A DNA stretch of 64,000 nucleotides from contig CAVXLQ010000004.1 of NCBI GenBank assembly GCA_963762635.1, forward strand, positions 186,001 to 250,000, given 5' to 3'. The notes beneath the pieces are model-generated. The model was not told the origin of the DNA. It worked only from the letters and a program-made list of their open reading frames with translations, and ran no database searches. The first letter of the stretch is position 1. Each line of letters starts with the position of its first letter. A program made the position numbers and the translations under genes. The DNA is from Tenggerimyces sp963762635 (GTDB lineage Bacteria; Actinomycetota; Actinomycetes; Propionibacteriales; Actinopolymorphaceae). Below are positions 7,937 through 16,724 of the stretch, piece after piece.

Positions 7937-9537
7937 TGGACGTCGCCTCCGCGGTCGGGCGTGCGCTGGTCGCGGCGGGCGTCCCGCAGGTGTTCGGCGT
8001 CATCGGGTCGGGCAACTTCCACGTGACGAACGCGATGGTGGCCGCTGGTGCGCGCTTCGTTGCGGCACGGCACGAGGGCGGCGCGGCGACGATGGCGGAC
8101 GCGTACGCCCGGATGAGCGGGACCGTTGCCGCCGTTTCTGTCCACCAGGGTTGCGGGTTGACGAACGCGATGACCGGGATCGCGGAGGCGGCGAAGAGCC
8201 GTACGCCGCTGGTCGTCGTGGCGGCGGAAGTTACGGAGCCGAAGTCGAACTTCTACGTCGACCAGGAGGCGCTCGCGCGTTCGGTGGGTGCGGTGCCGGT
8301 ACGGGTCACGTCGGCGGAGGCGGCCGTGGAGGCGGTGGCTCTGGCCGTCCGGGAACGGCGGACCGTGGTGCTGAACCTGCCGCTTCGCGAACAGGCGTTG
8401 GAAGTTCCGGCCGATGACCCGGTCGTTCCGCTGGTTCCGGAACGGGTAGCGGTAGTTCCGGACGACGCCGAGCTGGCCGCTCTCGTGCGCGTGCTGCGAC
8501 GTGCGGAACGACCGGTGTTCGTCGCGGGTCGTGGAGCGCGCCGGGCTCGGTATGCCCTCGAGCAGTTGGCGGAGCGAGGTGGAGCGCTGCTGGCGACCTC
8601 GGCCGTCGCGCACGGCCTGTTCCACGGCAACCCGTGGTCGCTCGGCATCTCCGGAGGTTTCGCGTCACCCCGTACGGCCGAGCTGATCCGTGGCGCCGAC
8701 GTGATCGTGGGCTGGGGCTGCGCGCTGAACATGTGGACGATGCGGCACGGCCAGCTGATCGGCCCCGACGCGAAAGTGGTGCAGATCGACGACGAAACTT
8801 CCGCGCTCGGTGCGCATCGCGAGCTGGCGCTGGGAGTGACCGGCGACGTCGCGCTCACCGCCGAGAGGGCGCTCGAAACTTTCGGCGAGGCTCGGCAGGG
8901 CTACCGAACGGAAGAGGTCGGGAGCACCCGCTGGCGCGACGTCCCGTTCGACGACACGAGCACCGCGGACCGGATCGACCCACGCACGTTGAGCATCGCG
9001 CTCGACGACCTACTGCCGGCCGAGCGCGTGGTGGCCGTCGACTCCGGCAACTTCATGGGCTATCCGAGCGCGTACCTCGAGGTGCCGGACGAGTACGGCT
9101 TCTGCTTCACCCAGGCGTTCCAGTCGATCGGGCTGGGCCTCGCGACCGCGATCGGCGCGGCTCTGGCGCAGCCGCACAGGCTCCCCGTCGCGGCCGTCGG
9201 CGACGGCGGTCTGCTGATGAGTGCGGCCGAGCTCGACACCGTACGCAGGCTCGGGCTGCCGATGGCGGTGGTCGTGTACAACGACGAGGCGTACGGCGCG
9301 GAGGTGCACCACTTCGGGCCGGGCGGGCATCCGCTCGACACGGTGACGTTCCCGCCGACCGACCTCGCCGCCATCGGGCGCGGCTACGGCTTCGAGGCGG
9401 TGACCGTACGGACGATCGACGACCTGGGCGCGGTGAAGACCTGGCTGGACGGACCCCGCTCAGCCCCGATGCTCGTCGACGCCAAGGTCGTGGCGGCCCC
9501 GTCCTGGTGGCTGGAGGAGGCTTTCCGCGGGCACTAG
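7936..9537 (+). CDS. Thiamine-diphosphate-dependent enzyme (acetolactate-synthase-like)
   Basis: 533 residues in the standard three-domain layout. The PYR domain carries the catalytic Glu (RHEGGAATMADAYARMSG, E47). The central domain binds nucleotide (PVFVAGRGARRA). The PP domain has the ThDP/Mg motif from GDGG at residue 422 to the Asn of NDEAYG (N449). The family includes acetolactate synthases, benzoylformate and sulfopyruvate decarboxylases. The short PYR-side active site and lack of an ALS regulatory partner argue against branched-chain amino acid synthesis. Coupling to the cyclase-family hydrolase suggests degradation of a 2-oxo acid, which is inference. Confidence 0.88.
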   Translation: MDVASAVGRALVAAGVPQVFGVIGSGNFHVTNAMVAAGARFVAARHEGGAATMADAYARMSGTVAAVSVHQGCGLTNAMTGIAEAAKSRTPLVVVAAEVTEPKSNFYVDQEALARSVGAVPVRVTSAEAAVEAVALAVRERRTVVLNLPLREQALEVPADDPVVPLVPERVAVVPDDAELAALVRVLRRAERPVFVAGRGARRARYALEQLAERGGALLATSAVAHGLFHGNPWSLGISGGFASPRTAELIRGADVIVGWGCALNMWTMRHGQLIGPDAKVVQIDDETSALGAHRELALGVTGDVALTAERALETFGEARQGYRTEEVGSTRWRDVPFDDTSTADRIDPRTLSIALDDLLPAERVVAVDSGNFMGYPSAYLEVPDEYGFCFTQAFQSIGLGLATAIGAALAQPHRLPVAAVGDGGLLMSAAELDTVRRLGLPMAVVVYNDEAYGAEVHHFGPGGHPLDTVTFPPTDLAAIGRGYGFEAVTVRTIDDLGAVKTWLDGPRSAPMLVDAKVVAAPSWWLEEAFRGH

Positions 9538-9938
9538 GCAGGGCGCTCGCAGAGGAGTCCTTGATCGTCGAGCTGGCGCTCGATGGCCTCGTAGTGGGCG
9601 ATCTTGTAGTCGAGGTTCTCCAGGTTCTCGGTCAGCGCCTCGAGCTGGGCGCGCATCACCGAGCGGTGCTCGAGCAGGATCTCCTTGCGGGCACGGGCGG
9701 TCGCCGTACCGCCGGCGCGCAGGGCCGCGTACTCCTGGATCCGCCGGACCGGCATGCCCGTCGACCGCAGCCGGGTCACGAAGATCAGCCACTCGACGTC
9801 GTTGTCGGAGTACACCCGCCGGCCGCCCGCGTCGCGTTGCGGCGGCTCGACCAGGCCAGCCTTCTCGTAGTAGCGCAGCGTGTCGATGGACAGCCCCGTA
9901 CGAGCCGAGGCCTCCGCGATCGCGAGTCGAGCCGTCAT
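9534..9938 (-). CDS. MerR-family transcriptional regulator
   Basis: 134 residues. The winged HTH is at residues 1-70 (LAIAEASARTGLSIDTLRYYEKAGLV, then GGRRVYSDNDVEWLIFVTRLRSTGMPVRRIQEY). A C-terminal dimer coiled coil follows (LTENLENLDYKIAHYEAIE). No effector domain and no metal-binding Cys pair is seen, as in the small MerR group that controls reductases. ATG 9938 is chosen because the MerR-type promoter places the transcript start on or next to it, making the mRNA leaderless. The TTG at 9944 is rejected. The stop overlaps the ThDP gene by four bases. Confidence 0.9.
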   Translation of the reverse strand: MTARLAIAEASARTGLSIDTLRYYEKAGLVEPPQRDAGGRRVYSDNDVEWLIFVTRLRSTGMPVRRIQEYAALRAGGTATARARKEILLEHRSVMRAQLEALTENLENLDYKIAHYEAIERQLDDQGLLCERPA

Positions 9939-9945
9939 GCCCAAA

Positions 9946-9976
9946 ACCGTACGACCTGGAGTCCACTCCAGGTCAA
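9946..9976 (-). promoter_or_regulatory. MerR-type promoter with 19-bp spacer and operator dyad
   Basis: Read on the minus strand: -35 TTGACC (9971-9976), a 19-bp spacer, and -10 TACGGT (9946-9951). A perfect 20-bp dyad (9954-9973, half-site ACCTGGAGT) fills the spacer. The overlong spacer with a centred dyad is the signature of promoters that MerR proteins untwist to activate. It drives the merR gene itself, with about seven bases from -10 to the ATG. Confidence 0.85.
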
Positions 9977-10036
9977 TTGGCTATAGCCAGCGACCTGGCA
10001 ACCCGGGAAGGATCGAAGGCAACGAAGGGAGCACGC

Positions 10037-11261
10037 ATGCCCACGGTGGCACTGGTCGGCACGCTCGACACGAAGGGCACCGAGTACGCGTTCGTCCGCG
10101 ACCGCCTGCACCAGGCCGGCGTCGACACGCTCGTCGTCGACACCGGCGTCCAAGGCGCCCCGACCATCGAGGCCGACGTCAGCCGCGCGGACGTCGCGAC
10201 CCGGGCCGGCGAGGACGTCCAGGAGCTGGCCAGCGCGAACGACCGGGGCAAGGCCGTCACCGCGATGGCGAACGGCGCCGCCAAGGTCCTCGCCCAGCTG
10301 CACGCCGACGGCAAGATCGATGGCGCCCTCGCGCTCGGCGGAACCGGCGGCACCTCGATCGCCGCGCAGGCGTTCCGGCAGCTTCCGCTCGGCATGCCCA
10401 AGCTGATCGTCTCCACCGCCGCGTCCGGCGACACCCGGGCGTACGTCGGCGAGACCGACCTCGTGCTCATGCCCAGCGTCACCGACGTCGCCGGCGTCAA
10501 CCGGCTCTCGGCGCGGATCCTCGCGAACGCCGCGGCCGCCATCGCCGGCATGGTGTCGACGCCCGCCCCGGAGACGAACGACGACCGCAGGCTCGTCGCC
10601 GCCAGCATGTTCGGCGTCACCACGCCCGCTGTCACGACGGCGAAGGCGCACCTGGAGACGCTGGACTACGAGGTCCTCGTCTTCCATATGACCGGAGTCG
10701 GCGGCCGCACGCTCGAGTCGCTCGCGAACGACGGCTGGCTGGCCGGCGTTCTCGACCTCACCACGACCGAGCTGGCCGACGAGCTCGTCGGCGGCGTCTT
10801 CTCCGCCGGACCCGAACGGCTCACCGCCGCTGCCGGCAAGGGGATCCCGCAGGTCGTCTCGGTCGGAGCGCTCGACATGGTCAACTTCGGCCCCCGCGAG
10901 ACCGTTCCGACCGCAGTTCGAGGGCCGCAACCTCTACGTCCACAACCCCAGCGTCACGCTCATGCGCACGACTCCCGAGGAGTGCGCCGAGCTCGGCAAG
11001 CGCCTCGCGACAAGAGTGTCCACGACCACTGGCAAGGCGACGGTCTTCCTGCCGTTGCAAGGCGTCTCCGCGATCGCCACCGAGGGCGGCCCGTTCTACG
11101 ACAAGGCCGCCGACGACGCGCTGTTCGACGCGATCCGCGCGAACCTCGACCGTGACAGGGTCGAACTGGTCGAGCTCGACCTCGCCATCAACGACCCGCA
11201 GTTCGCCATCGCGACGGCCGACAAGCTGCACGAGTACGTCACCGCAGGAGTAACCGCATGA
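10037..11261 (+). pseudogene. Tm-1-like (UPF0261) ATP-binding protein, frameshifted near the 3' end
   Basis: The frame from ATG 10037 (after GAAGGGAGC) reads as a UPF0261/Tm-1-like protein: VALVGTLDTKGTEYAFVRDRL at the start, GALALGGTGGTSIAAQAFR and VGALDMVNFGPRETVP. It then leaves the family. The expected continuation (QFEGRNLYVHNPSVTLMRTT to the stop at 11261) is in another frame, so one extra base lies at about 10905-10918. Repaired, the protein is 407 residues, the normal family length. The family binds ATP, and the tomato homologue blocks tobamovirus replication, but the bacterial role is unknown. It couples by ATGA to the TIM-barrel gene downstream. A sequencing indel is likelier than true loss. 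Confidence 0.85.
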
Positions 11262-12082
11262 GCCGCATCGAACGAGCCGAGATTCTCCAACGCCTGAAGG
11301 AGAAAGTCGCCGCTGGTCGACCGATCGTCGGAGGAGGTGCCGGCACCGGGCTGTCCGCCAAGTGCGAGGAGCAGGGCGGCATCGACCTCATCGTTCTCTA
11401 CAACTCCGGCCGCTACCGGATGGCCGGCCGCGGGTCGCTCGCCGGCCTGCTCGCGTACGGCAACGCGAACGAGATCGTCGTCGAGATGGCGAGCGAGGTC
11501 CTGCCCGTCGTCGAGCACACGCCCGTTCTCGCCGGCGTGAACGGCACGGACCCGTTCTACGACCCCGACGTCTTCCTGCCGGAGCTGAAGCGGATCGGCT
11601 TCTCCGGCGTACAGAACTTCCCGACCGTCGGCCTCATCGACGGCACGTTCCGCGCCAACCTCGAAGAGACCGGCATGGGCTACGCGCACGAGGTCGACCT
11701 GATCAGGAAGTCCCGCGAGCACGACCTGCTGACGACGCCGTACGTGTTCTCCGAGGAGGACGCGGTCGCGATGGCCGAGGCCGGCGCGGACGTCATCGTC
11801 TGCCACTTCGGCCTCACCACCGGCGGTTCGATCGGCGCCGAGACCGCGCGCACCCTCGACGACTGCGTCGAACTGACCACCGCCTGGTCGGCCGCCGCGC
11901 GCGCCGTCCGCGACGACGTTCTGGTGCTCTGCCACGGCGGCCCGGTCGCCGAGCCAGCGGACGCGAAGTATGTCCTGGAACGTGCCAAAGGCGTGCACGG
12001 CTTCTACGGTGCCTCGTCGATGGAACGGCTCCCGGTGGAGCGCGCGATCACCGAGCAGGTACGCGCGTTCGTCGACCTGTAG
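11258..12082 (+). CDS. Phosphoenolpyruvate-hydrolase-like TIM-barrel protein (Tm-1 C-terminal type)
   Basis: 274 residues matching the PEP-hydrolase/TIM-barrel family: RPIVGGGAGTGLSAKCEEQGG, IVLYNSGRYRMAGRGSLAGL, PVLAGVNGTDPF, FSGVQNFPTVGLIDG, ADVIVCHFGLTTGGSIGA and LCHGGPVAEPADAKYVL. In plant and fungal Tm-1 proteins this domain is the C-terminal half of one polypeptide. Here it is a separate gene that overlaps the upstream half by four bases (ATGA), so the two very likely act together. The reaction has not been established from sequence. Confidence 0.87.
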   Translation: MSRIERAEILQRLKEKVAAGRPIVGGGAGTGLSAKCEEQGGIDLIVLYNSGRYRMAGRGSLAGLLAYGNANEIVVEMASEVLPVVEHTPVLAGVNGTDPFYDPDVFLPELKRIGFSGVQNFPTVGLIDGTFRANLEETGMGYAHEVDLIRKSREHDLLTTPYVFSEEDAVAMAEAGADVIVCHFGLTTGGSIGAETARTLDDCVELTTAWSAAARAVRDDVLVLCHGGPVAEPADAKYVLERAKGVHGFYGASSMERLPVERAITEQVRAFVDL

Positions 12083-12096
12083 CCGCATGACGGACA

Positions 12097-13323
12097 ATGG
12101 AGGGCATGCCTGAAGCCCTCGCGCCGGCCCTGGACCGGATCAAGGCGCTCGTTCTGGACGACGAGCGCCTCGTCCGTGCTGTCGCCGCCGGCCGCCGGAA
12201 GGGCGAGCAGCCGAGCTGGCGCCGGGCCGAGCTGCGGTACGTCGAGCTGAAGTCCGGCCGGCACCTGCAGCTGACGACGTACGACCAGACCCAGGCGTTC
12301 GCGTCCAACGTCCCCGCCGGCGAGCAGGAGCAGGCGATCGACGCGCTGCTGACCGAGCCGTTCGGCAACTGGCACGTCGAGACGACCGAGCAGACCGTCC
12401 AGCTCCGCGTCACGAAGAAGGGCGAGGCCCAGGTCCACACCGCGGCCGCCCAGGCGACGGCCACGCGCGAGCACGACCGGCAGAAGGACCGGGTCATCCA
12501 GGCAGACGAGCCGTTCCTGCACGCGATCGGCATCACCGACGCGCACGGCCAGGTCAAGCCCACGCGGAAGGACAAGTACCGGCAGGTCGAGGAGTTCGTC
12601 CGCAACCTCGACCAAGCGCTGGAGGACGCGCGAGCGACCGGCCAGCTCCGGACCCCGTCCGACGAGCAGCCGTGGCGGGTGGTCGACCTCGGTTGTGGCA
12701 ACGCCTACCTCACGTTCGCCGCCTACAGCCACCTGAGCAAGCGGTACCCGATCGAGCTGACCGGCATCGACGTCAAGGAACAGGCCCGCGAACGTAACAC
12801 CAAGCTGGCCGCGGACCTGGGCTGGTCAGGCGCGATGCGCTTCGAACAGGGCGAGATCGCCAGCGCCGAGGTCGCGGAGCGGCCGGACATCGTGCTCGCC
12901 CTGCACGCCTGCGACACCGCGACCGACGACGCAATCGCCCGGGCGGTCCGCTGGCAGGCCGCGCTCGTCCTCGCGGCGCCCTGCTGCCACCACGACCTGC
13001 AGCGTCAGCTCAAGCTGGGCCAGCCGCCCGCCCCCTATGCCCTCGTCGCGCGTAATCCCATCCTTCGTGAGAGGCTGGCCGACATGCTCACCGACGCTCT
13101 GCGCGCCGCGGTGCTGCGACTGCTCGGCTACCGCGTCGACGTCGTGGAGTTCGTCGACTCCGCCCATACCCCGCGCAACCTGCTCCTGCGCGCGGTCCGG
13201 ACCGAGGCCGACCCGGCGCCGGGGACCGTCCGCGATTTCGGTGAGCTCACCGCGGCGTGGGGGGTGCGTCCCGCCCTCGCCCGACTCCTGGAGCCCGAGC
13301 TCGGGGAGGTCCGACAGCCGTGA
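12097..13323 (+). CDS. Class I SAM-dependent methyltransferase (Methyltransf_32-like)
   Basis: 408 residues. The N-terminal 180 residues are an uncharacterised region (RRAELRYVELKSGRHLQLTTYDQTQAF). Then comes the SAM-binding motif VVDLGCGNAYLTFAAY with the acidic strand-2 end ELTGIDVKEQA. The blocks IVLALHACDTATDDAI and ALVLAAPCCHHDLQ are typical of the group that includes eukaryotic GSTCD and METTL-like proteins, many of them RNA or protein methyltransferases. The substrate is unknown. ATG 12097 is used, although ATG 12106 is possible. The stop overlaps the next gene (GTGA). Confidence 0.85.
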   Translation: MEGMPEALAPALDRIKALVLDDERLVRAVAAGRRKGEQPSWRRAELRYVELKSGRHLQLTTYDQTQAFASNVPAGEQEQAIDALLTEPFGNWHVETTEQTVQLRVTKKGEAQVHTAAAQATATREHDRQKDRVIQADEPFLHAIGITDAHGQVKPTRKDKYRQVEEFVRNLDQALEDARATGQLRTPSDEQPWRVVDLGCGNAYLTFAAYSHLSKRYPIELTGIDVKEQARERNTKLAADLGWSGAMRFEQGEIASAEVAERPDIVLALHACDTATDDAIARAVRWQAALVLAAPCCHHDLQRQLKLGQPPAPYALVARNPILRERLADMLTDALRAAVLRLLGYRVDVVEFVDSAHTPRNLLLRAVRTEADPAPGTVRDFGELTAAWGVRPALARLLEPELGEVRQP

Positions 13324-14840
13324 ACGTCCGTACGTTCGCCGCGGCTCTCGTGGCCGCCGGCCTCGCGGCGCTGGTCGCCGCGCCTGTCGTCGCGCTGGCT
13401 GATCCCGCGCCCGACCCCGAGCCGACCAGCAGCGCGTTCACGCTGGACGACGAGCGCATCACCGAGTCCAGCGGGCTCGCGGCGAGCAACGAGCACAAGG
13501 GCACGTACTACACGATCAACGACTCCGACAATCAGGCGTACGTCTTCGCGATCGACGGCGAGACCGGCGACGTCCAGGCCGCGTTGAGGTTCCGGCAGAT
13601 CGAGAACCGCGACTGGGAGGCGATCGCGCCGGGTCCCGAGGGTCGGATCTGGATCGGCGACATCGGCGACAACGAGCGCAACCAGGAGTCGATCACCGTC
13701 TACCGGTTCCGCGAGCCGGAGACGCTCGAGGACCAGCGGATGCGGTACGTGAGCTACAGCCTCGAGTACCCCGATGGCGCGCACGACGCCGAGGCGCTGC
13801 TCGTTCACCCGAAGACCGGACGCCTGTACGTCGTCACCAAGGGCCTCGCCGGCACCGCGATCTACGAGGCGCCCGAGGAACTGTCGACGGACGGCAACAA
13901 CGAGCTGGAGCGGTACGCCGACGCTCCGGCCGCGGTCACCGACGGCGCGTTCACGCCGGACGGCTCGAAGATCGTCCTGCGTACGTACGGTGCCGCGTGG
14001 CTCTACACGTGGGGCGACTCGAAGCCGAAGCTCTCCCGGAAGATCGCGCTGCCGACGCAGAAGCAGGGCGAGTCGCTCGCGGTCAGCCCCGACGGCAAGC
14101 AGATCCTGGTCGGGTCGGAGGGCGAGGGGAGCCAGGTCTACGCGGTCTCGCTCGCCGCGCCTGCCAAGCCGTCACCGAAGCCCACCCCCAAGCCGACCGC
14201 CACGGCCACGGCCGCGCCAGGTGCGGGCGCCGCGGACAAGGGGACGGACAAGTCGCTGCTCGCCGGCGTCCCGTGGTGGGTGCCGGTGCTGGTGCTCGTC
14301 GTGGCTCTGGCCGCGGCGGCCGCCGCGTTCCCGGCCAAGCGCGTGCCGGCACGGCTTCCGGCCCGTCCGGGACCCGCGGCGGTGCCGGTGGAGAACCGCG
14401 ACCCCGACTGGGACGACGAGCCTCCGCCGATGGCCAGGCCTTTGTATCGGGACGATCCGGTGGTGCCCGAGCAGCCGCCTGCCCCGGTGGCGCGGCCGCT
14501 CTACCGCGGCGATGCGTACGAGCCCGCGCAGGACGCGCCGCCTGCGCCGCAGCGGACGCGGCGGCCGCTGTTCCGGGACGAGCAGGTCGACGACGATCCG
14601 CCGCCGCTCACCGACCCGTACCGGCAGCCCGACCCGTACCGGCGCGAGCGCTACCAGCCCGCGGACCCGTACGACCACGAGCAGGACCCGTACCCGCAGG
14701 ACCCGTACCGCCGCGACCCGGAGCCCGAGCCCGACCCCTGGCGGGTCGAGCCGCCCATCCGCGAGCCTCGTCGGCGCGACGACTCCGCCGACCGGGACCC
14801 ATACCGTCGCGAGGAATACCCGCCCGAGCCCTACCGCTAG
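13320..14840 (+). CDS. Secreted, membrane-anchored propeller-like protein with Pro/Arg/Tyr-rich tail
   Basis: 506 residues starting at GTG 13320, coupled to the upstream methyltransferase. Residues 1-26 are a signal peptide (alanine-rich core, then ALADPAPDP). The extracellular part (about 40-285) has propeller-like repeats: SSGLAASNEHKGTYYTINDSD, WEAIAPGPEGRIWIGDIGDN, DAEALLVHPKTGRLYVVTKG. A Pro/Thr linker, a membrane helix (about 317-340) and a cytoplasmic tail follow, with three RPLYRDD-like repeats and many DPYR units. This resembles esterase- or phytase-like sensors of the cell surface. No catalytic residues are evident. The 3' end overlaps serC by four bases. Confidence 0.7.
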   Translation: MNVRTFAAALVAAGLAALVAAPVVALADPAPDPEPTSSAFTLDDERITESSGLAASNEHKGTYYTINDSDNQAYVFAIDGETGDVQAALRFRQIENRDWEAIAPGPEGRIWIGDIGDNERNQESITVYRFREPETLEDQRMRYVSYSLEYPDGAHDAEALLVHPKTGRLYVVTKGLAGTAIYEAPEELSTDGNNELERYADAPAAVTDGAFTPDGSKIVLRTYGAAWLYTWGDSKPKLSRKIALPTQKQGESLAVSPDGKQILVGSEGEGSQVYAVSLAAPAKPSPKPTPKPTATATAAPGAGAADKGTDKSLLAGVPWWVPVLVLVVALAAAAAAFPAKRVPARLPARPGPAAVPVENRDPDWDDEPPPMARPLYRDDPVVPEQPPAPVARPLYRGDAYEPAQDAPPAPQRTRRPLFRDEQVDDDPPPLTDPYRQPDPYRRERYQPADPYDHEQDPYPQDPYRRDPEPEPDPWRVEPPIREPRRRDDSADRDPYRREEYPPEPYR

Positions 14841-15958
14841 AGCTTCTCGATCACGTAGTCCACGCAGGCCGTGAGGGCCTCGACGTCGGCGGGGTCCACG
14901 GCAGGGTACATGGCGACGCGGAGCTGGTTGCGGCCGAGCTTGCGGTACGGCTCGACATCGACGACCCCGTTCGCGCGCAGCACCTTGGCCACGGCGGCGG
15001 CGTCGATCGTGTCGTCGAAGTCGATCGTGCCGACGACCAGCGAGCGCGCCGACGGGTCGACGACGTACGGCGTCGCGTACGACGACTTCTCCGCCCAGGT
15101 GTACAGCCGGCTCGAGGAGTCGGTGGTCCGCTCGACCACGCCGCGCAGGCCGCCGATCGACAGCATCCAGTCCAACTGCTCGGCCATCAGGACGAGGGTC
15201 GCGAGCGCGGGGGTGTTGTACGTCTGGTTCTTCCGCGAGTTGTCGATCGCGGTCGGCAGGTCGAGGAACGCGGGCACGTACCGGTCCGTCGCCGCGACCT
15301 CGTCCACGCGGGCGAGCGCGGCGGGGGACATCAGCGCGATCCACAGGCCGCCGTCGGAGCCGAAGTTCTTCTGCGGCGCGAAGTAGTAGACGTCGGTCTC
15401 GGCGACGTCGACCGGCAGGCCGCCCGCACCAGAGGTCGCGTCGACGAGCACGAGCGCGTCGTCGTCCGCGCCGGGCACGCGGCGGATGGGGGCCATCACG
15501 CCGGTCGAGGTCTCGTTGTGCGGCCAGGCGTACGCGTCCACGCCAGCCTCGGCGAACACCGACGGGAGCATGCCGGGCTCGGCGTTGATCACGGTCGGCT
15601 CGTCCAGGAACGGGGCCGACTTCGTCGCCGCGGCGAACTTCGCGGAGAACTCGCCGAACGACAGGTGCAGCGACTTCGAACGAACGATGTTGTGCGCCGC
15701 GATGTCCCAGAACGCCGTCGCGCCGCCGTTGCCGAGCACGACCTCGTAGCCGTCCGGCAGCTGGAAGAAGTCGGAGAGCCCGGTCCGGAGCCGCCCGACC
15801 AGGTTCTTGACCGGCGCCTGGCGGTGCGAGGTGCCGAGCAGGCTTCGGCCCGCTTCGGTCAGTGCGGCCACGGCCTCGGGACGGACCTTGGACGGCCCCG
15901 ACCCGAACCGGCCGTCGGCAGGCAGCAGGTCGGCAGGGATGGTGAGGTTCTCGGTCAC
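14837..15958 (-). CDS. serC: Phosphoserine aminotransferase (actinobacterial type)
   Basis: 373 residues. It catalyses the PLP-dependent step from 3-phosphohydroxypyruvate and glutamate to phosphoserine in serine synthesis, in the cytoplasm. The whole length fits the actinobacterial SerC form: RFGSGPSKVRPEAV at the N-terminus, GTSHRQAPVKNLVGRLR, GNGGATAFWD, PHNETSTGVMAPIRR, VDATSGAGGLP and the PLP-lysine block YFAPQKNFGSDGG with Lys197. It stands alone on the minus strand, so its pathway partners are elsewhere. ATG 15958 starts exactly where the family does. Confidence 0.96.
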   Translation of the reverse strand: MTENLTIPADLLPADGRFGSGPSKVRPEAVAALTEAGRSLLGTSHRQAPVKNLVGRLRTGLSDFFQLPDGYEVVLGNGGATAFWDIAAHNIVRSKSLHLSFGEFSAKFAAATKSAPFLDEPTVINAEPGMLPSVFAEAGVDAYAWPHNETSTGVMAPIRRVPGADDDALVLVDATSGAGGLPVDVAETDVYYFAPQKNFGSDGGLWIALMSPAALARVDEVAATDRYVPAFLDLPTAIDNSRKNQTYNTPALATLVLMAEQLDWMLSIGGLRGVVERTTDSSSRLYTWAEKSSYATPYVVDPSARSLVVGTIDFDDTIDAAAVAKVLRANGVVDVEPYRKLGRNQLRVAMYPAVDPADVEALTACVDYVIEKL

Positions 15959-16034
15959 GACACGGCCTTCGACTGGAGGTGGCGGCAGCGGACTCCGACG
16001 ACGATGTCAGCTTCGCCATTGTCGCAACCCGAGA

Positions 16035-16664
16035 TCAACCTCCGGCGGTCCGGGTGGCCCGGAACACCTCGACATGGTCGAGTCTTTGCCGTTCGCCGTC
16101 GCCGAACACGTCCCGCATCGCGCCGACGATCCGGTCGAGGACGTCGTCGGGTAGCGCGAGGCCCTTGGCGACCCGGCTCGGCTGGCGGCCGCCGTGCCAG
16201 GCGACGACGAGGCGCCCGCCGGGCTTCAGGACGCGGTGCAGCTCGGTGAAGCCGGCTTCGAGGTCGGACCACATCGGGACGTTGTTCACCGAGGCGACCG
16301 CGTCGAACGTTCGGTCGGGGAAGCTCGTCGCCTCGGCCGTTCCGACCCGGAGGTCGACGTCGGCGGTTTGGACGGTTTTGCGCGCTCTCCTCGTCGCCAT
16401 CTCCCGCATCTCGGGCGACGGGTCGACGCCCGAGACCTGGCCGCCGGCGCGGAGGAAGTACTCGACGAGCACGCCCGGCCCGTACCCGACCTCGAGCACG
16501 CGCTCCGCTTCCCGGATGGCGACCGCGTCGAACACCTCGCGCTGCTCGGCCAGGTTGCCGCGGCCCATGAACCAACCCATCAGCTTCGCCCAGCGCCCGG
16601 TCGGCAGGGCAAACCCGGTGAGCGGGCGGTCCAACAGCCACGACTTCGGTGCGTTCTCGCTCAT
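16035..16664 (-). CDS. Class I SAM-dependent methyltransferase (small-molecule type)
   Basis: 209 residues. Motif I is RVLEVGYGPGVLVEYFL. The post-I block VSGVDPSPEMREMA, motif II FDAVASVNNVPMW and motif III LHRVLKPGGRLVVAW are all of the Methyltransf_11 (UbiE-like) kind. The substrate is unknown. ATG 16664 is chosen over GTG 16673 because a MerR-type promoter (16672-16702) places the transcript start at about the ATG, the same seven-base geometry seen for the merR gene at 9938. Expression is therefore probably under a MerR regulator not encoded next to it. Confidence 0.85.
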   Translation of the reverse strand: MSENAPKSWLLDRPLTGFALPTGRWAKLMGWFMGRGNLAEQREVFDAVAIREAERVLEVGYGPGVLVEYFLRAGGQVSGVDPSPEMREMATRRARKTVQTADVDLRVGTAEATSFPDRTFDAVASVNNVPMWSDLEAGFTELHRVLKPGGRLVVAWHGGRQPSRVAKGLALPDDVLDRIVGAMRDVFGDGERQRLDHVEVFRATRTAGG

Positions 16665-16671
16665 GTCGATC

Positions 16672-16702
16672 ACGTTCCCACTTCAAGCCGACTTGAAGTC
16701 AA
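16672..16702 (-). promoter_or_regulatory. Second MerR-type promoter, 19-bp spacer with ACTTCAAG dyad
   Basis: On the minus strand: TTGACT (-35, 16697-16702), a 19-bp spacer, and GAACGT (-10, 16672-16677). A dyad ACTTCAAG-N4-CTTGAAGT (16680-16699) sits in the spacer. The -10 is poor, as is common for MerR-activated promoters. The spacing to the ATG is identical to that of the promoter at 9946-9976, but the half-site differs, so a different MerR protein is expected. Confidence 0.65.
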
Positions 16703-16724
16703 GCATCGGCGTAGGGTCTTCCAG

